Source: UMGS172 sp045546915 (lineage in GTDB: Bacteria; Bacillota; Clostridia; Oscillospirales; Acutalibacteraceae). From it: a stretch of 26,610 nucleotides of DNA. The translations under genes and the position numbers were made by a program. This document shows, one piece after another, positions 6,139 through 14,148 of the stretch (within the stretch, counting starts at the first letter, position 1; each line of letters begins with the position of its first letter). Below the pieces are notes generated by a model that was not told the DNA's origin, searched no databases, and saw only the letters and a program-made list of their open reading frames with translations. The DNA lies in contig JAZQDU010000001.1 in NCBI GenBank assembly GCA_045546915.1, positions 1 to 26,610 of the forward strand. The letters run 5' to 3'.

Positions 6139-7467
6139 ATGGAAATAAAACTTTCTGACCATTTTGGTTATAAAAAACTGCTCCGATTCACTTTTCCGTC
6201 GATTGTTATGATGACATTCAATTCAATCTACGGTGTGGTTGACGGATACTTTGTATCTAATTTTGCAGGCAAGACTGCCTTTGCGGCGGTCAACCTTATT
6301 ATGCCGTTTTTAATGATTTTAGGCACTGTGGGATTTATGTTTGGTGCGGGTGGAAGTGCGCTTATCGGTAAAACTTTGGGCGAAGGCGACCGCAATAAAG
6401 CGAACAGATACTTTACGCTTTTTATATGGGCTTCGCTTATAATTTCAATAGTAATTACGATTGTTTCTTTCTGCTTTTTACCGCAGATTACCACCTTTTT
6501 AGGCGGTGAAGGACAACTGCACTCTGATGCTGTTCTTTACGGCAGAATAATACTTGTTGCCACGCCTGCCTATGTTTTGCAATTCGAATTTCAAAGCCTG
6601 TTTATCACCGCCGAAAAGCCTAAATTAGGCCTTTTTGTAACAGTAATATCAGGTGTTTCCAATATGACACTCGACCTGCTTTTTGTCGGAATTTTTAAAT
6701 GGGGGCTTATTGGCGCCGCCGTTGCTACAACTATAAGCCAATATATGGGTGGCGTCATTCCGCTTATATACTTTGCCCGCCAAAACACAAGTTTACTGCA
6801 ATTTACAAAAACGTCGTTTGACTCAAAAGCACTCTTAAGAGCCTGTATCAACGGCTCATCGGAACTTATGAGCAACATTTCAATGTCGGTAGTCGGTATG
6901 CTTTACAATGTGCAATTACTAAAGTTTGTCGGTGAAGACGGAATTTCGGCATACGGCGTTATGATGTATGTCAGTATGATTTTTGCCTCAACATTTTTCG
7001 GCTACTCAATAGGCACGGCACCGGTTATAAGTTATCATTACGGCGCTTGCAATAAAAACGAACTTAAAAGTTTACTTAAAAAAAGCCTTGTTATAACAGC
7101 AATTTTTTCAACGGCAATGTTAATTTCGGCATTTTGCTTGGCAAGGCCGTTATCGTTACTTTTCGTTGGTTATGACGCCAACCTTTTTAGCCTCACCGTA
7201 AAAGGTTTTAAAATCTTTTCTCTATGCTTTGCATTTATGGGATTTGCAATATTTGCCTCAAGTTTCTTCACGGCACTTAATGACGGTGTGACCTCAGCAA
7301 TAATCTCATTTTTGCGAACACTGGTTTTTCAAATAGCCGCCGTCTTACTGTTGCCGATAATATTCGGCGTTGACGGAATATGGTGGTCTATCGTTATGGC
7401 TGAAGTTATGGCTGTAATCGTTTCGGCAATATTTTTAAAACTAAAACAGAAAAAATACAACTACTGA
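6139..7467 (+). CDS. MATE family efflux transporter
   Basis: 442 aa, about 12 membrane helices in two similar halves. Typical features are FTFPSIVMMTFNSIYGVVDGYFVS at the start (shown by FPSIV and the VDGYFVS stretch), the GGSALIGKTLGEG loop, and the matching second-half region with FGYSIGTAPVISYHYGA. MATE proteins export drugs or metabolites in exchange for Na+ or H+. RBS AAAGGA precedes ATG by 5 nt; the gene starts 20 nt after pflA and ends 15 nt before the HAD gene, so it belongs to the riboswitch operon. The substrate cannot be told from sequence. Its place in a one-carbon operon hints at a metabolite rather than a drug, which is inference. Confidence 0.92.
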   Translation: MEIKLSDHFGYKKLLRFTFPSIVMMTFNSIYGVVDGYFVSNFAGKTAFAAVNLIMPFLMILGTVGFMFGAGGSALIGKTLGEGDRNKANRYFTLFIWASLIISIVITIVSFCFLPQITTFLGGEGQLHSDAVLYGRIILVATPAYVLQFEFQSLFITAEKPKLGLFVTVISGVSNMTLDLLFVGIFKWGLIGAAVATTISQYMGGVIPLIYFARQNTSLLQFTKTSFDSKALLRACINGSSELMSNISMSVVGMLYNVQLLKFVGEDGISAYGVMMYVSMIFASTFFGYSIGTAPVISYHYGACNKNELKSLLKKSLVITAIFSTAMLISAFCLARPLSLLFVGYDANLFSLTVKGFKIFSLCFAFMGFAIFASSFFTALNDGVTSAIISFLRTLVFQIAAVLLLPIIFGVDGIWWSIVMAEVMAVIVSAIFLKLKQKKYNY

Positions 7468-7482
7468 AATCAGGAGTGAAAT

Positions 7483-8190
7483 ATGAGCATAAAAGCAGTT
7501 TTATTTGACCTTGACGGCACCCTTTTGCCCTTAAATCAAGATGAATTTGTAAAGCATTATTTTAAAGGTCTTTCAACCAAAATGGCACAAAACGGCTATG
7601 AACTCAAACAGTTAATCGACTCTATTTGGGCAGGAATAAGAGCAATGCACAGTCAACCCGACAAAATAAACGAAGACTCATTTTGGGACTGCCTTTGCTC
7701 TGTGTACGGCAAAAAAATAAAGGACGATATTCCCATTTTTGAAGAATATTATCAAAATGATTTTGACAAAATTTCTGCAATTTGCGGATTTAACGAAAAA
7801 GCAAATCTGACCGTAAAAATGTTAAAATCAAAGGGTATAAAAATAATCCTTGCCACCAATCCCGTTTTCCCCGCCATTGCCACCAAAAAACGTATGCTCT
7901 GGGCAGGACTTGACCCGCAGGATTTTTCACTCATTACGACTTATGAAAACTCAAAAGACATAAAACCAAGCCTTAATTATTACAACGAAATACTGCAAAA
8001 TTTTTCTCTTTTACCTGAAGAGTGTATCATGGTCGGCAACGACGTCGACGAAGATATGGCTGCTGAAAACTTAGGGTTAAAAGTTTTTCTGCTTACCGAT
8101 TGCCTTATAAACAAAAACGCAAAAGACATTTCGCGTTACGAAAAAGGCGATTTTGACCAACTAAACCTCTTTTTAATGCAAAATATTTAA
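7483..8190 (+). CDS. HAD-superfamily hydrolase (phosphatase)
   Basis: 235 aa. Motif I is D9-L-D11-G-T in VLFDLDGTLLP, with D9 the nucleophile. A helical cap follows. Motif II lies in IILATNP, motif III is the lysine in DIKPSLNYY, and motif IV is GNDVDEDMAAENLG. This is the full catalytic set of a Mg-dependent small-molecule phosphatase. RBS CAGGAG precedes ATG. Last gene of the pfl operon, followed by a strong terminator. The substrate is unknown; a phosphorylated metabolite of the same pathway is possible but unproven. Confidence 0.9.
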   Translation: MSIKAVLFDLDGTLLPLNQDEFVKHYFKGLSTKMAQNGYELKQLIDSIWAGIRAMHSQPDKINEDSFWDCLCSVYGKKIKDDIPIFEEYYQNDFDKISAICGFNEKANLTVKMLKSKGIKIILATNPVFPAIATKKRMLWAGLDPQDFSLITTYENSKDIKPSLNYYNEILQNFSLLPEECIMVGNDVDEDMAAENLGLKVFLLTDCLINKNAKDISRYEKGDFDQLNLFLMQNI

Positions 8191-8196
8191 AATGAA

Positions 8197-8244
8197 GCCC
8201 TTGTTTTAATTCATAATTGATTAAAACAAGGGCATAATTTTTTT
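8197..8244 (+). terminator. Terminator of the pfl operon
   Basis: GCCCTTGTTTTAAT (8197-8210) pairs perfectly with ATTAAAACAAGGGC (8220-8233) across a 9-nt loop; a T-run follows at about 8238-8244. Confidence 0.88.
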
Positions 8245-8272
8245 GTAAACTCAAAAAGAAAGGACAAATGTA

Positions 8273-8707
8273 ATGATAGAGCAGGATACGATAAAACTTT
8301 TGCGTGAATGTGACGCGGGTGTAAAAATGGGTGTTGCATCAATTGACGATGTTTTGGGCTCGGTTCGCTCCGACTCTTTAAAACAATACCTTAACAAGTG
8401 CAAAGATGAACACGAAAGTTTAAGCAACGAAATACAAAAAGAACTCGACCGTTTTCACGATGACGGCAAAAATCCCAACCCAATAGCCAAAGGAATGTCG
8501 TGGATTAAGACCAACGTCAAATTAGGTGTTGACGAATCGGACAGCACCGTTGCCGACCTCATGACCGACGGATGTAATATGGGTGTAAAATCATTAAATA
8601 AATACCTTAACCAGTATAAAGCAGCCGACGAAAAATCAAAGGACATCACAAAACGTCTAATCAACCTCGAAGAAAAACTAACCACGGATATTAGAGGTTA
8701 TCTTTAA
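8273..8707 (+). CDS. Small helical-bundle protein, ferritin-like/DUF2383-like
   Basis: 144 aa, no signal peptide or membrane segment. Two halves echo each other: DAGVKMGVASIDDVL near residue 15 and DGCNMGVKSLNKYL near residue 102, each followed by a long charged helix. This suggests a four-helix bundle made of two hairpins, resembling the DUF2383/PA2169-type stress proteins found across bacteria, but the match is by pattern only. RBS AAAGGA lies ahead of ATG; an earlier ATG at 8268 is followed at once by TAA. It sits after the pfl operon terminator with no clear promoter, so some read-through expression is possible. A palindromic terminator follows. Confidence 0.65.
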   Translation: MIEQDTIKLLRECDAGVKMGVASIDDVLGSVRSDSLKQYLNKCKDEHESLSNEIQKELDRFHDDGKNPNPIAKGMSWIKTNVKLGVDESDSTVADLMTDGCNMGVKSLNKYLNQYKAADEKSKDITKRLINLEEKLTTDIRGYL

Positions 8708-8724
8708 TACAATATTGTAACAAA

Positions 8725-8748
8725 AAAGGAGAGCATATGCTCTCCTTT
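8725..8748. terminator. Bidirectional terminator between convergent genes
   Basis: A perfect 24-bp palindrome, AAAGGAGAGCAT then ATGCTCTCCTTT, overlaps the stop codon of the AraC gene by two bases and has T-rich flanks on both strands. Confidence 0.8.
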
Positions 8749-9550
8749 ACTTTTTACTATGTGCTTTTGCGCGATATTCTTTAGGTGTGATTCCTCGCAC
8801 CTTTAAAAAACATCTGTCAAATGTTCTGACCGAGTTATACCCCACCGCATAGGCTATCTCGGTGATGGTTTTATTACCACTTTTCAGCATTTCGGCGGCG
8901 CTTCTTACCCTTAACGAATTTATGTAATCACTGAAACTGATGTGCAACCTTTGACCAAACAAGTGCGAAATGTAATAACGGCTTATGTGAAGTTCGTCGG
9001 CTATTGTCTGCAGCGATATATCATCTGCATAATTTTCATAACAATAATTTATTATGTCTTTAACAAGATTTGAATCATAACTTACATTTTTAACAAGTTT
9101 CATGTTTCGGCAAAGTTCACTCATCAAAATAAGCATACTGCCTCTTACTTCGGTTTCTGAATACTCGTCACCGCTTTTCTTACAATCTATGATATTATTA
9201 ATTGCCGACACAATACGCTCATTTGAAGCAGCGTTTCTTAAAACAGGGCTTTCGGGTATCATGGTTTTAAATATATTGCTAAACTCAGGGCACATATCGG
9301 GCGATACAATAAGAATACTGTGGTTTACGGGCCTTTCTATATCGCGATAATAATGTATTTGGTTTGGAAATGATATAAAAAGGTCGCCTGCTCTCATTTC
9401 TGCTTCCTGCGTGTCGGCAGCGCCAATGCTGACCCCCGATGAAAGAAGCACTATTTCTATATGGCTGTGCAAATGCGGGGTTACTGTTAAAACATTGGCA
9501 GTATTTCTTGCCTCGTATGCCGATTTTTTATCTTCAAGTTGAAAAAACAT
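8747..9550 (-). CDS. AraC-family transcriptional regulator
   Basis: 267 aa. The N-terminal ~110 residues form a cupin-type sensor domain, with HSHIEIVLLSSG and AGDLFISFPNQIHYY typical of the AraC sugar-binding barrel. The C-terminal ~95 residues hold two helix-turn-helix units (SLQTIADELHISRYYISHLF and ITEIAYAVGYNSVRTFDRCF) and the closing ITPKEYR motif. ATG 9550 is chosen because AGGGGG ends 6 nt before it; a TTG five codons upstream sits within that RBS. It is divergent from the sugar isomerase/oxidoreductase cluster and most likely controls it in response to a sugar or sugar acid. The two promoters overlap almost fully. Confidence 0.93.
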   Translation of the reverse strand: MFFQLEDKKSAYEARNTANVLTVTPHLHSHIEIVLLSSGVSIGAADTQEAEMRAGDLFISFPNQIHYYRDIERPVNHSILIVSPDMCPEFSNIFKTMIPESPVLRNAASNERIVSAINNIIDCKKSGDEYSETEVRGSMLILMSELCRNMKLVKNVSYDSNLVKDIINYCYENYADDISLQTIADELHISRYYISHLFGQRLHISFSDYINSLRVRSAAEMLKSGNKTITEIAYAVGYNSVRTFDRCFLKVRGITPKEYRAKAHSKK

Positions 9551-9620
9551 AAGATTCCCCCTCAAAAAGCAATTTTTTCTAAAAAAAGTGCAATATTTGT
9601 CTATATTTTTTTATTTTATG

Positions 9621-9657
9621 ACTTGTATTATATCTCAAAATGTTTTAGAATACAAGT
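9621..9657. promoter_or_regulatory. Overlapping face-to-face promoters for AraC and the sugar cluster
   Basis: Plus strand: TTGTAT (9623-9628), 17 bp, TAGAAT (9646-9651). Minus strand: TTGTAT (9650-9655), 17 bp, TATAAT (9627-9632). The two -35 boxes lie in the arms of a perfect inverted repeat ACTTGTATT (9621-9629) / AATACAAGT (9649-9657). RNA polymerase could occupy only one at a time, and a regulator bound to the repeat would affect both. Confidence 0.7.
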
Positions 9658-9693
9658 AGTATGAAGCCAATATGGCTAAAAGGAGAAAAGATT

Positions 9694-10518
9694 ATGATTA
9701 ATTTCCCCGTTGCTATTCAGCTCTACTCTGTTCGTGATGACATGGAAAAAGATTTTGAGGGCACCCTCAAAAAAATCAAAGCCATGGGCTACGACGGCGT
9801 TGAGTTCGCAGGAATCTTTGGCAAAACTGCCGAAGAAGTCAAAAAACTTTGCCAAGATATTGGCCTTGTTCCTGTATCAGCCCATATTCCTTTTGTAGAT
9901 ATGATGGAAGACCCTGAAGGTGTTATTTCCGTATACAAAGAAATCGGTTGTGAACAGGTCGTTATCCCCTATTTGACCGAAGAGTACCGTCCCGGTGCCG
10001 AGCGTTTTGGCGAGGTTATCGAAGGTGCAAAGGTTTTGGGCGAAGTTTGTAAAAAACTCGGTATGAAACTTGCATACCACAATCACGACTTTGAGTTTTT
10101 GAAGGTTGACGGCAAATATGCTCTCGATATTCTTTATACCGAAGTAACAGCCGACCTTTTACAGACTCAGCTCGATACTTGCTGGGTAAACGTTGGTGGT
10201 GAAAACCCCGCAGATTATATCAGAAAATACAAGGGACGTACTCCCACCGTTCACCTTAAAGATTTTGTTGGTGAAAAGAGTGAAAACATGTACGCTCTTA
10301 TTGGTATTGACGATGGTGCACAGAAAAAGAAAGACGAAAATGAAAACGCTTTCTGTCTCCGTCCCGTAGGTTACGGTAAACAGGACTTCCCTGCTATACT
10401 CAAAGCCTCAGAAGAAGCGGGCGCAAAATGGGTAATCGTAGAACAAGATGATCCCAGCATGGATAAAACCCCCATGGAATGTGCTGAAATGAGCATTAAC
10501 TATCTTAAATCGCTTTAA
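9694..10518 (+). CDS. Sugar phosphate isomerase/epimerase (xylose-isomerase-like TIM barrel)
   Basis: 274 aa. Likely metal and catalytic residues of the AP-endonuclease-2/xylose-isomerase-like barrel are visible: E37 in GVEFAG, H64 in SAHIPF, H129 and H131 in AYHNHDFEF, D161 in QLDTCWV, H187 in TVHLKDF and a late E in WVIVEQDDP. Relatives isomerise, epimerise or dehydrate sugars, inososes and keto-sugars. AAAGGAG precedes ATG 9694; the upstream in-frame ATG at 9661 lies ahead of that RBS and is rejected. It is first in a run with two Gfo/Idh/MocA oxidoreductases, a pairing common in inositol and 3-keto-sugar pathways. The exact substrate is not determined. Confidence 0.88.
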   Translation: MINFPVAIQLYSVRDDMEKDFEGTLKKIKAMGYDGVEFAGIFGKTAEEVKKLCQDIGLVPVSAHIPFVDMMEDPEGVISVYKEIGCEQVVIPYLTEEYRPGAERFGEVIEGAKVLGEVCKKLGMKLAYHNHDFEFLKVDGKYALDILYTEVTADLLQTQLDTCWVNVGGENPADYIRKYKGRTPTVHLKDFVGEKSENMYALIGIDDGAQKKKDENENAFCLRPVGYGKQDFPAILKASEEAGAKWVIVEQDDPSMDKTPMECAEMSINYLKSL

Positions 10519-10548
10519 TTAAAATTTTTAATAAAGGAGCAAATGAAA

Positions 10549-11715
10549 ATGGCAAAAGATTTTGACATGAACAATTTTTCTACCAATATGGTAGAGGAAG
10601 AAGTAGTCATCAATACCGATAAAAAAATGCGTATCGGTATCATCGGTTGCGGCGGTATTGCCGGTAGCCACATCACAGCATACAAAGCACAACCCGACGT
10701 TGAGATTGTAGCTGCTTGTGACCTTATTGAAGGCAAAGCCGAGAAGAGACTTACAGCTTTAGGTGTAACCGGAGCAAAATTCTTCACCGACTACAAAGAA
10801 ATGATTAACACTATGGAATTGGATGCCGTTTCTGTATGTACATACAACTGCACCCACGCTGAATGTGCTATCTACGCTTTGGAGCATGGTCTTCATGTTC
10901 TCCTCGAAAAGCCTTTCACCGTAACTTTGGACGAAGCTATCGAAGTTATGAAGGCTGAGAAGAAGAGTGGTAAGATTGTTTCTGTTGGCTTCCAGCCCAG
11001 ATTTGACGCTAACATGAAAATGATTAAGAAGATTGTTCAGTCCGGTGAACTTGGTAAAATCTACTACGTTCAGACCGGCGGCGGACGTCGTCACGGTATT
11101 CCTGTATCTTGGTCTGAAACCTTTATCGAAGGCGAGAAGGCCGGTCTTGGCGCATTGGGCGATATCGGTTGCTACTCTATCGACCTTGTTATGAATGCTC
11201 TCGGCAACCCGAAGCCTTTGACCGTTACCGGTACTGCTACCGACTACTTTGGAACTACTCCCGAAGCATACGCACAGGTTGGCAAACCCGAATGCGCAAA
11301 GAAATTCTCGGTTGACGACTTTGCTTCTGCTTATATCCGTCTTGAAGGCGGCATTATTCTTGACTTCCGTATTGCTTGGTATATGCACCTCGACACTTCG
11401 GGCGATACCATCATTATGGGTACCAAGGGTTCACTTAGAATTCCTTCTACCGAGTGCTGGAATGGTACTTTCAACAAGCCTATGACCATTTATCATGATG
11501 TTGCAGGCGTTCCTACCGAAACTACTATTCCTCTCCTCCCCGAAACTAAGGATCTTTGGAACAGAAAGATTCGTTCATTCCTCGATGCTTGCATCAAGGG
11601 TACTGAAGCACCTGTTCCCACCAACCAGATTATCTTCAACCAGGCCATCTTAGACGGTATTAACCGTTCTTCTAAATCAGGTCACGAAGTTGAAATTGTA
11701 ATCCCTGAAATTTAA
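10549..11715 (+). CDS. Gfo/Idh/MocA oxidoreductase, DxGxY type
   Basis: 388 aa. After a 25-residue N-terminal extension comes a Rossmann fold with GCGGIAG at 33-39, and the family E-K-P at 120-122 (LLEKPFT). The catalytic site reads GDIGCYSID with D205 and Y209 where most relatives have histidine. A tyrosine at this place is known in glucose-fructose oxidoreductase-like members. The protein likely oxidises or reduces a sugar or cyclitol hydroxyl with NAD(P). ATG 10549, 9 nt after AGGAG, is preferred to ATG 10543, which is only 3 nt away. It lies 30 nt after the isomerase and is probably co-transcribed. Confidence 0.92.
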   Translation: MAKDFDMNNFSTNMVEEEVVINTDKKMRIGIIGCGGIAGSHITAYKAQPDVEIVAACDLIEGKAEKRLTALGVTGAKFFTDYKEMINTMELDAVSVCTYNCTHAECAIYALEHGLHVLLEKPFTVTLDEAIEVMKAEKKSGKIVSVGFQPRFDANMKMIKKIVQSGELGKIYYVQTGGGRRHGIPVSWSETFIEGEKAGLGALGDIGCYSIDLVMNALGNPKPLTVTGTATDYFGTTPEAYAQVGKPECAKKFSVDDFASAYIRLEGGIILDFRIAWYMHLDTSGDTIIMGTKGSLRIPSTECWNGTFNKPMTIYHDVAGVPTETTIPLLPETKDLWNRKIRSFLDACIKGTEAPVPTNQIIFNQAILDGINRSSKSGHEVEIVIPEI

Positions 11716-11724
11716 GAACCAAAC

Positions 11725-11752
11725 AAACCGTCGCGGTAACACGCGACGGTTT
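11725..11752 (+). terminator. Intergenic hairpin, weak terminator or attenuator
   Basis: AAACCGTCGCG (11725-11735) pairs perfectly with CGCGACGGTTT (11742-11752) over 11 bp. Only a short T tract follows, so it may reduce rather than abolish transcription into the next oxidoreductase. Confidence 0.65.
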
Positions 11753-11822
11753 ATATGAGCAAATTTCTGCATGAGGAAAAATGCTTTAAATTTTATTAAA
11801 CCTTAAAGTGAGGTATCTCCCT

Positions 11823-12878
11823 ATGAAAAAAAATATCGCCGTTGTAGGCTTTGGAGGTCAAGGTGCATGGCACGGTGACCACGCCCTAAAAAGCGACGTA
11901 ATAGGTCTTGCAGGCATTTACGATATTAAAGAATCAAGAATGGAATATGCCCGTGAAAAAGGCATTCATACATACGAATCTTTCGAGGCAGTTATTGCAG
12001 ACCCTAATGTGGATATCGTTGTTTGCGCTACCCCTAATGATGTTCACGAACAGATAGTTGTTGACGCTTTAAAAGCCGGTAAACACGTTGTTTGCGAAAA
12101 GCCGGTTGAAATGAGCGTTAAAGCGCTTGATAGAATGATTAAAGCGGCAAACAAAAGCGGCAAAATCTTCACCGTTCATCAAAATCGCCGTTGGGACGTT
12201 GATTTCCTCGGTATGAAAAAGGTTATTGAAAGCGGTGACATAGGCGAAGTTATCAATGTTGAATCACGTATTCACGGCTCACGCGGTATTCCTTCCGACT
12301 GGCGTTGTCATAAGGCTTTTGGTGGCGGTATGATGCTTGACTGGGGCGTTCACCTTATCGACCAGATGTTGTTCCTTATTACCAGTGATATCGACACAGT
12401 ATCTTGCAACTGTACCCATATCACAACCGACGAAGTTGACGATGGTTTTAAACTTAACATCAAATTTGTTGACGGAAAAACCGCTTATATCGAAGTTGGT
12501 ACATACAACTTTATAGCGCTTCCAAGGTTTTATATGCAGTGCAAAAATGGTACCGCTTTGATTACCGACTGGCGTGAAAAAGCAAAGGTAGTAAAATGCA
12601 AAGCATGGCACGAGAACGACGTTTTACCCGTTCAGACCGCTGCCGGTATTACTAAAACAATGGCACCGCGTGACGAAATCACTACCGACACTTATGAGGT
12701 TGAAAAACCTGTAAGTGACGTACACGATTTCTACCGCAATCTTGTGAAAGCCATTGATGGTATTGAGCCTCAGCTTGTAACTTTAGAACAAGTTCGCAGA
12801 GTTATGAAGGTTATGGAAGCCGCATTCAAATCCGATAAACTCGGCGGCACTCCGGTAAAATTTAACGAAAAAGCATAA
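11823..12878 (+). CDS. Gfo/Idh/MocA oxidoreductase, DxxxH type
   Basis: 351 aa. Rossmann motif GFGGQG at 9-14, E-K-P at 92-94 (CEKPVEM), and the usual catalytic pair D173 and H177 in GGGMMLDWGVHLID. It differs clearly from its neighbour and is not a recent duplicate. A likely NAD(P)-dependent sugar or cyclitol dehydrogenase acting before or after the isomerase. ATG 11823 has GAGG 9 nt upstream; the GTG at 11808 lies within that region and is rejected. A hairpin separates it from the upstream gene, so its level may be set lower, and a very strong terminator follows. Confidence 0.92.
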   Translation: MKKNIAVVGFGGQGAWHGDHALKSDVIGLAGIYDIKESRMEYAREKGIHTYESFEAVIADPNVDIVVCATPNDVHEQIVVDALKAGKHVVCEKPVEMSVKALDRMIKAANKSGKIFTVHQNRRWDVDFLGMKKVIESGDIGEVINVESRIHGSRGIPSDWRCHKAFGGGMMLDWGVHLIDQMLFLITSDIDTVSCNCTHITTDEVDDGFKLNIKFVDGKTAYIEVGTYNFIALPRFYMQCKNGTALITDWREKAKVVKCKAWHENDVLPVQTAAGITKTMAPRDEITTDTYEVEKPVSDVHDFYRNLVKAIDGIEPQLVTLEQVRRVMKVMEAAFKSDKLGGTPVKFNEKA

Positions 12879-12890
12879 TAAAACAAATAT

Positions 12891-12925
12891 AACCCCCACC
12901 TGTTGACAGGTGGGGGTTGCTTTTT
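12891..12925 (+). terminator. Terminator after the sugar cluster
   Basis: AACCCCCACCTGT (12891-12903) pairs perfectly with ACAGGTGGGGGTT (12906-12918) over a 2-nt gap, followed by GCTTTTT. It also faces the convergent lipoprotein gene. Confidence 0.9.
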
Positions 12926-12926
12926 A

Positions 12927-13976
12927 CTATATTGGCAAAATTTCAACAGCATAGTATATTCGATGCACACCATCACATACGGGTTCAATTTGTGGATAAC
13001 TTTGATTTGTGCTTGCAACTAAGAAAAATTTTCCATCGGAATCAAAAGCAATATAAAACTGCACTGAATCCGGAATATCAACGGCACTTTCCAAGACTGA
13101 TTTTGCTTTATCTATTGCGTCTTTTCCATATATTTCAAATACCGTTTCAAAAACATCTTTCACATAATCAACATACAACTCAAGCAATTCACCATCATCA
13201 GCCACTCGTACATTCAAAAAATATTTAGTTTTATAACCTTCTGTGTAATAATTTATATTTACACTATAACCATCACTTTTTTTAACTTCTGTAGACTTAA
13301 CATTATAGTCTTCTAATACATCTTCACCGCACAAATCTTTAACATATTGAAGAATTTTTTCACGTGCCTCTTCACTTGAAATTGGTATTACATCCTTCGT
13401 TGGTGTACCATGTGTGGCATCTGATTCAAACCAAACAACTGCTCCGGTATCCCGTCTTATTGTCAAATTTCCTATTCTATCGGTTTGGTTCTCAGTCCAA
13501 ACGCCATATGTATCATAATTCACCGTAAAAGTACATTCTTTACCGGCAAAAGTATAAGTCTCGGTAACAGCCATTGTTTTTGTATAATCCAAAACATACT
13601 TTTTACCACAATATTCAACCGTTTGACAACTTGGTATGCTATCATCAAAACACTCTTTATTTTCTATGTAAGTAAAAGGTTTTTGCTCAATACCGCAACC
13701 CATTATAAATCCAAAGTATAACTTTGTAGCATCTTTTATCGCCAAAACATTTGATTTCGGGTCATTTGCTATACCCTCTTTAACACTACTTCGTGGGGTG
13801 CTATAAACTGTATATTTTTTATGTGCTAAAGGCTCACCCTCGTACGTATGAAAATACTCAACTTCCTCGTTAGTTAAAGAACTATCGGAGGATACTTCTT
13901 CATTTTTAGCATTGCACCCACAAAAACAACCAAGCCAAACGGCAAGGCATAATAAAAGCACTAATAACCTTTTCAT
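12927..13976 (-). CDS. Predicted lipoprotein, function unknown
   Basis: 349 aa from ATG 13976, preceded by AAAGGAGG. The N-terminus MKRLLVLLLCLAVWLGCFCGC is a lipoprotein-type signal with several cysteines; C17 or C21 is the probable lipid site. The rest is polar, with beta-rich segments such as YCGKKYVLDYTKTMAV, KYFLNVRVADDGELLELY and SVQFYIAFDSDGKFFL, and no domain that can be named. It should sit on the outer face of the membrane. The longer reading frame up to 14048 crosses the promoter, so the internal ATG is the start. A perfect promoter bracketed by an inverted repeat controls it. Confidence 0.82.
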   Translation of the reverse strand: MKRLLVLLLCLAVWLGCFCGCNAKNEEVSSDSSLTNEEVEYFHTYEGEPLAHKKYTVYSTPRSSVKEGIANDPKSNVLAIKDATKLYFGFIMGCGIEQKPFTYIENKECFDDSIPSCQTVEYCGKKYVLDYTKTMAVTETYTFAGKECTFTVNYDTYGVWTENQTDRIGNLTIRRDTGAVVWFESDATHGTPTKDVIPISSEEAREKILQYVKDLCGEDVLEDYNVKSTEVKKSDGYSVNINYYTEGYKTKYFLNVRVADDGELLELYVDYVKDVFETVFEIYGKDAIDKAKSVLESAVDIPDSVQFYIAFDSDGKFFLVASTNQSYPQIEPVCDGVHRIYYAVEILPI

Positions 13977-13995
13977 ATGAATATCCTCCTTTTTT

Positions 13996-14060
13996 ATACT
14001 TATTGTATTTCCTAAATATATTATATTACAATTCATATTAGTTGTCAATACAATAAGTAT
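13996..14060 (-). promoter_or_regulatory. Lipoprotein promoter bracketed by a 14-bp inverted repeat
   Basis: Minus strand TTGACA (14043-14048) and TATAAT (14020-14025) have a 17-bp spacer. ATACTTATTGTATT (13996-14009) and its exact reverse complement AATACAATAAGTAT (14047-14060) flank it, one arm touching -35 and the other just past the start point. Each arm also contains its own ATAC-N5-GTAT dyad, so they look like paired operators. Confidence 0.75.
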
Positions 14061-14103
14061 TTTTATTCATGAAAATATGCCTTTATTTTACAAAAACTCC
14101 TAC

Positions 14104-14132
14104 TTTACTAACTCCTACATATAAAGTATAAT
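14104..14132 (+). promoter_or_regulatory. Promoter of the second HAD gene
   Basis: TTTACT (14104-14109), 17 bp, TATAAT (14127-14132). The -35 is weak, the -10 perfect; the 5' leader would be about 10 nt. Confidence 0.5.
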
Positions 14133-14148
14133 AATTTCGGTGATTAAA

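Noticed and set aside
10759..11388. 209-codon open frame on the minus strand
   Set aside because: It is fully antisense to the first Gfo/Idh/MocA gene, has no RBS, and resembles no protein family.
11725..11752. Boundary that ends the sugar operon completely
   Set aside because: The hairpin is strong but its T tract is short, so partial read-through to the next gene is more likely than full separation.
12917..13228. 103-codon plus-strand open frame
   Set aside because: Antisense to the lipoprotein; His/Gln-rich composition is a frame artefact, and no RBS is present.
13977..14048. Extended start of the second lipoprotein
   Set aside because: It would place the promoter inside the coding region and bury the signal peptide; ATG 13976 has AAAGGAGG.
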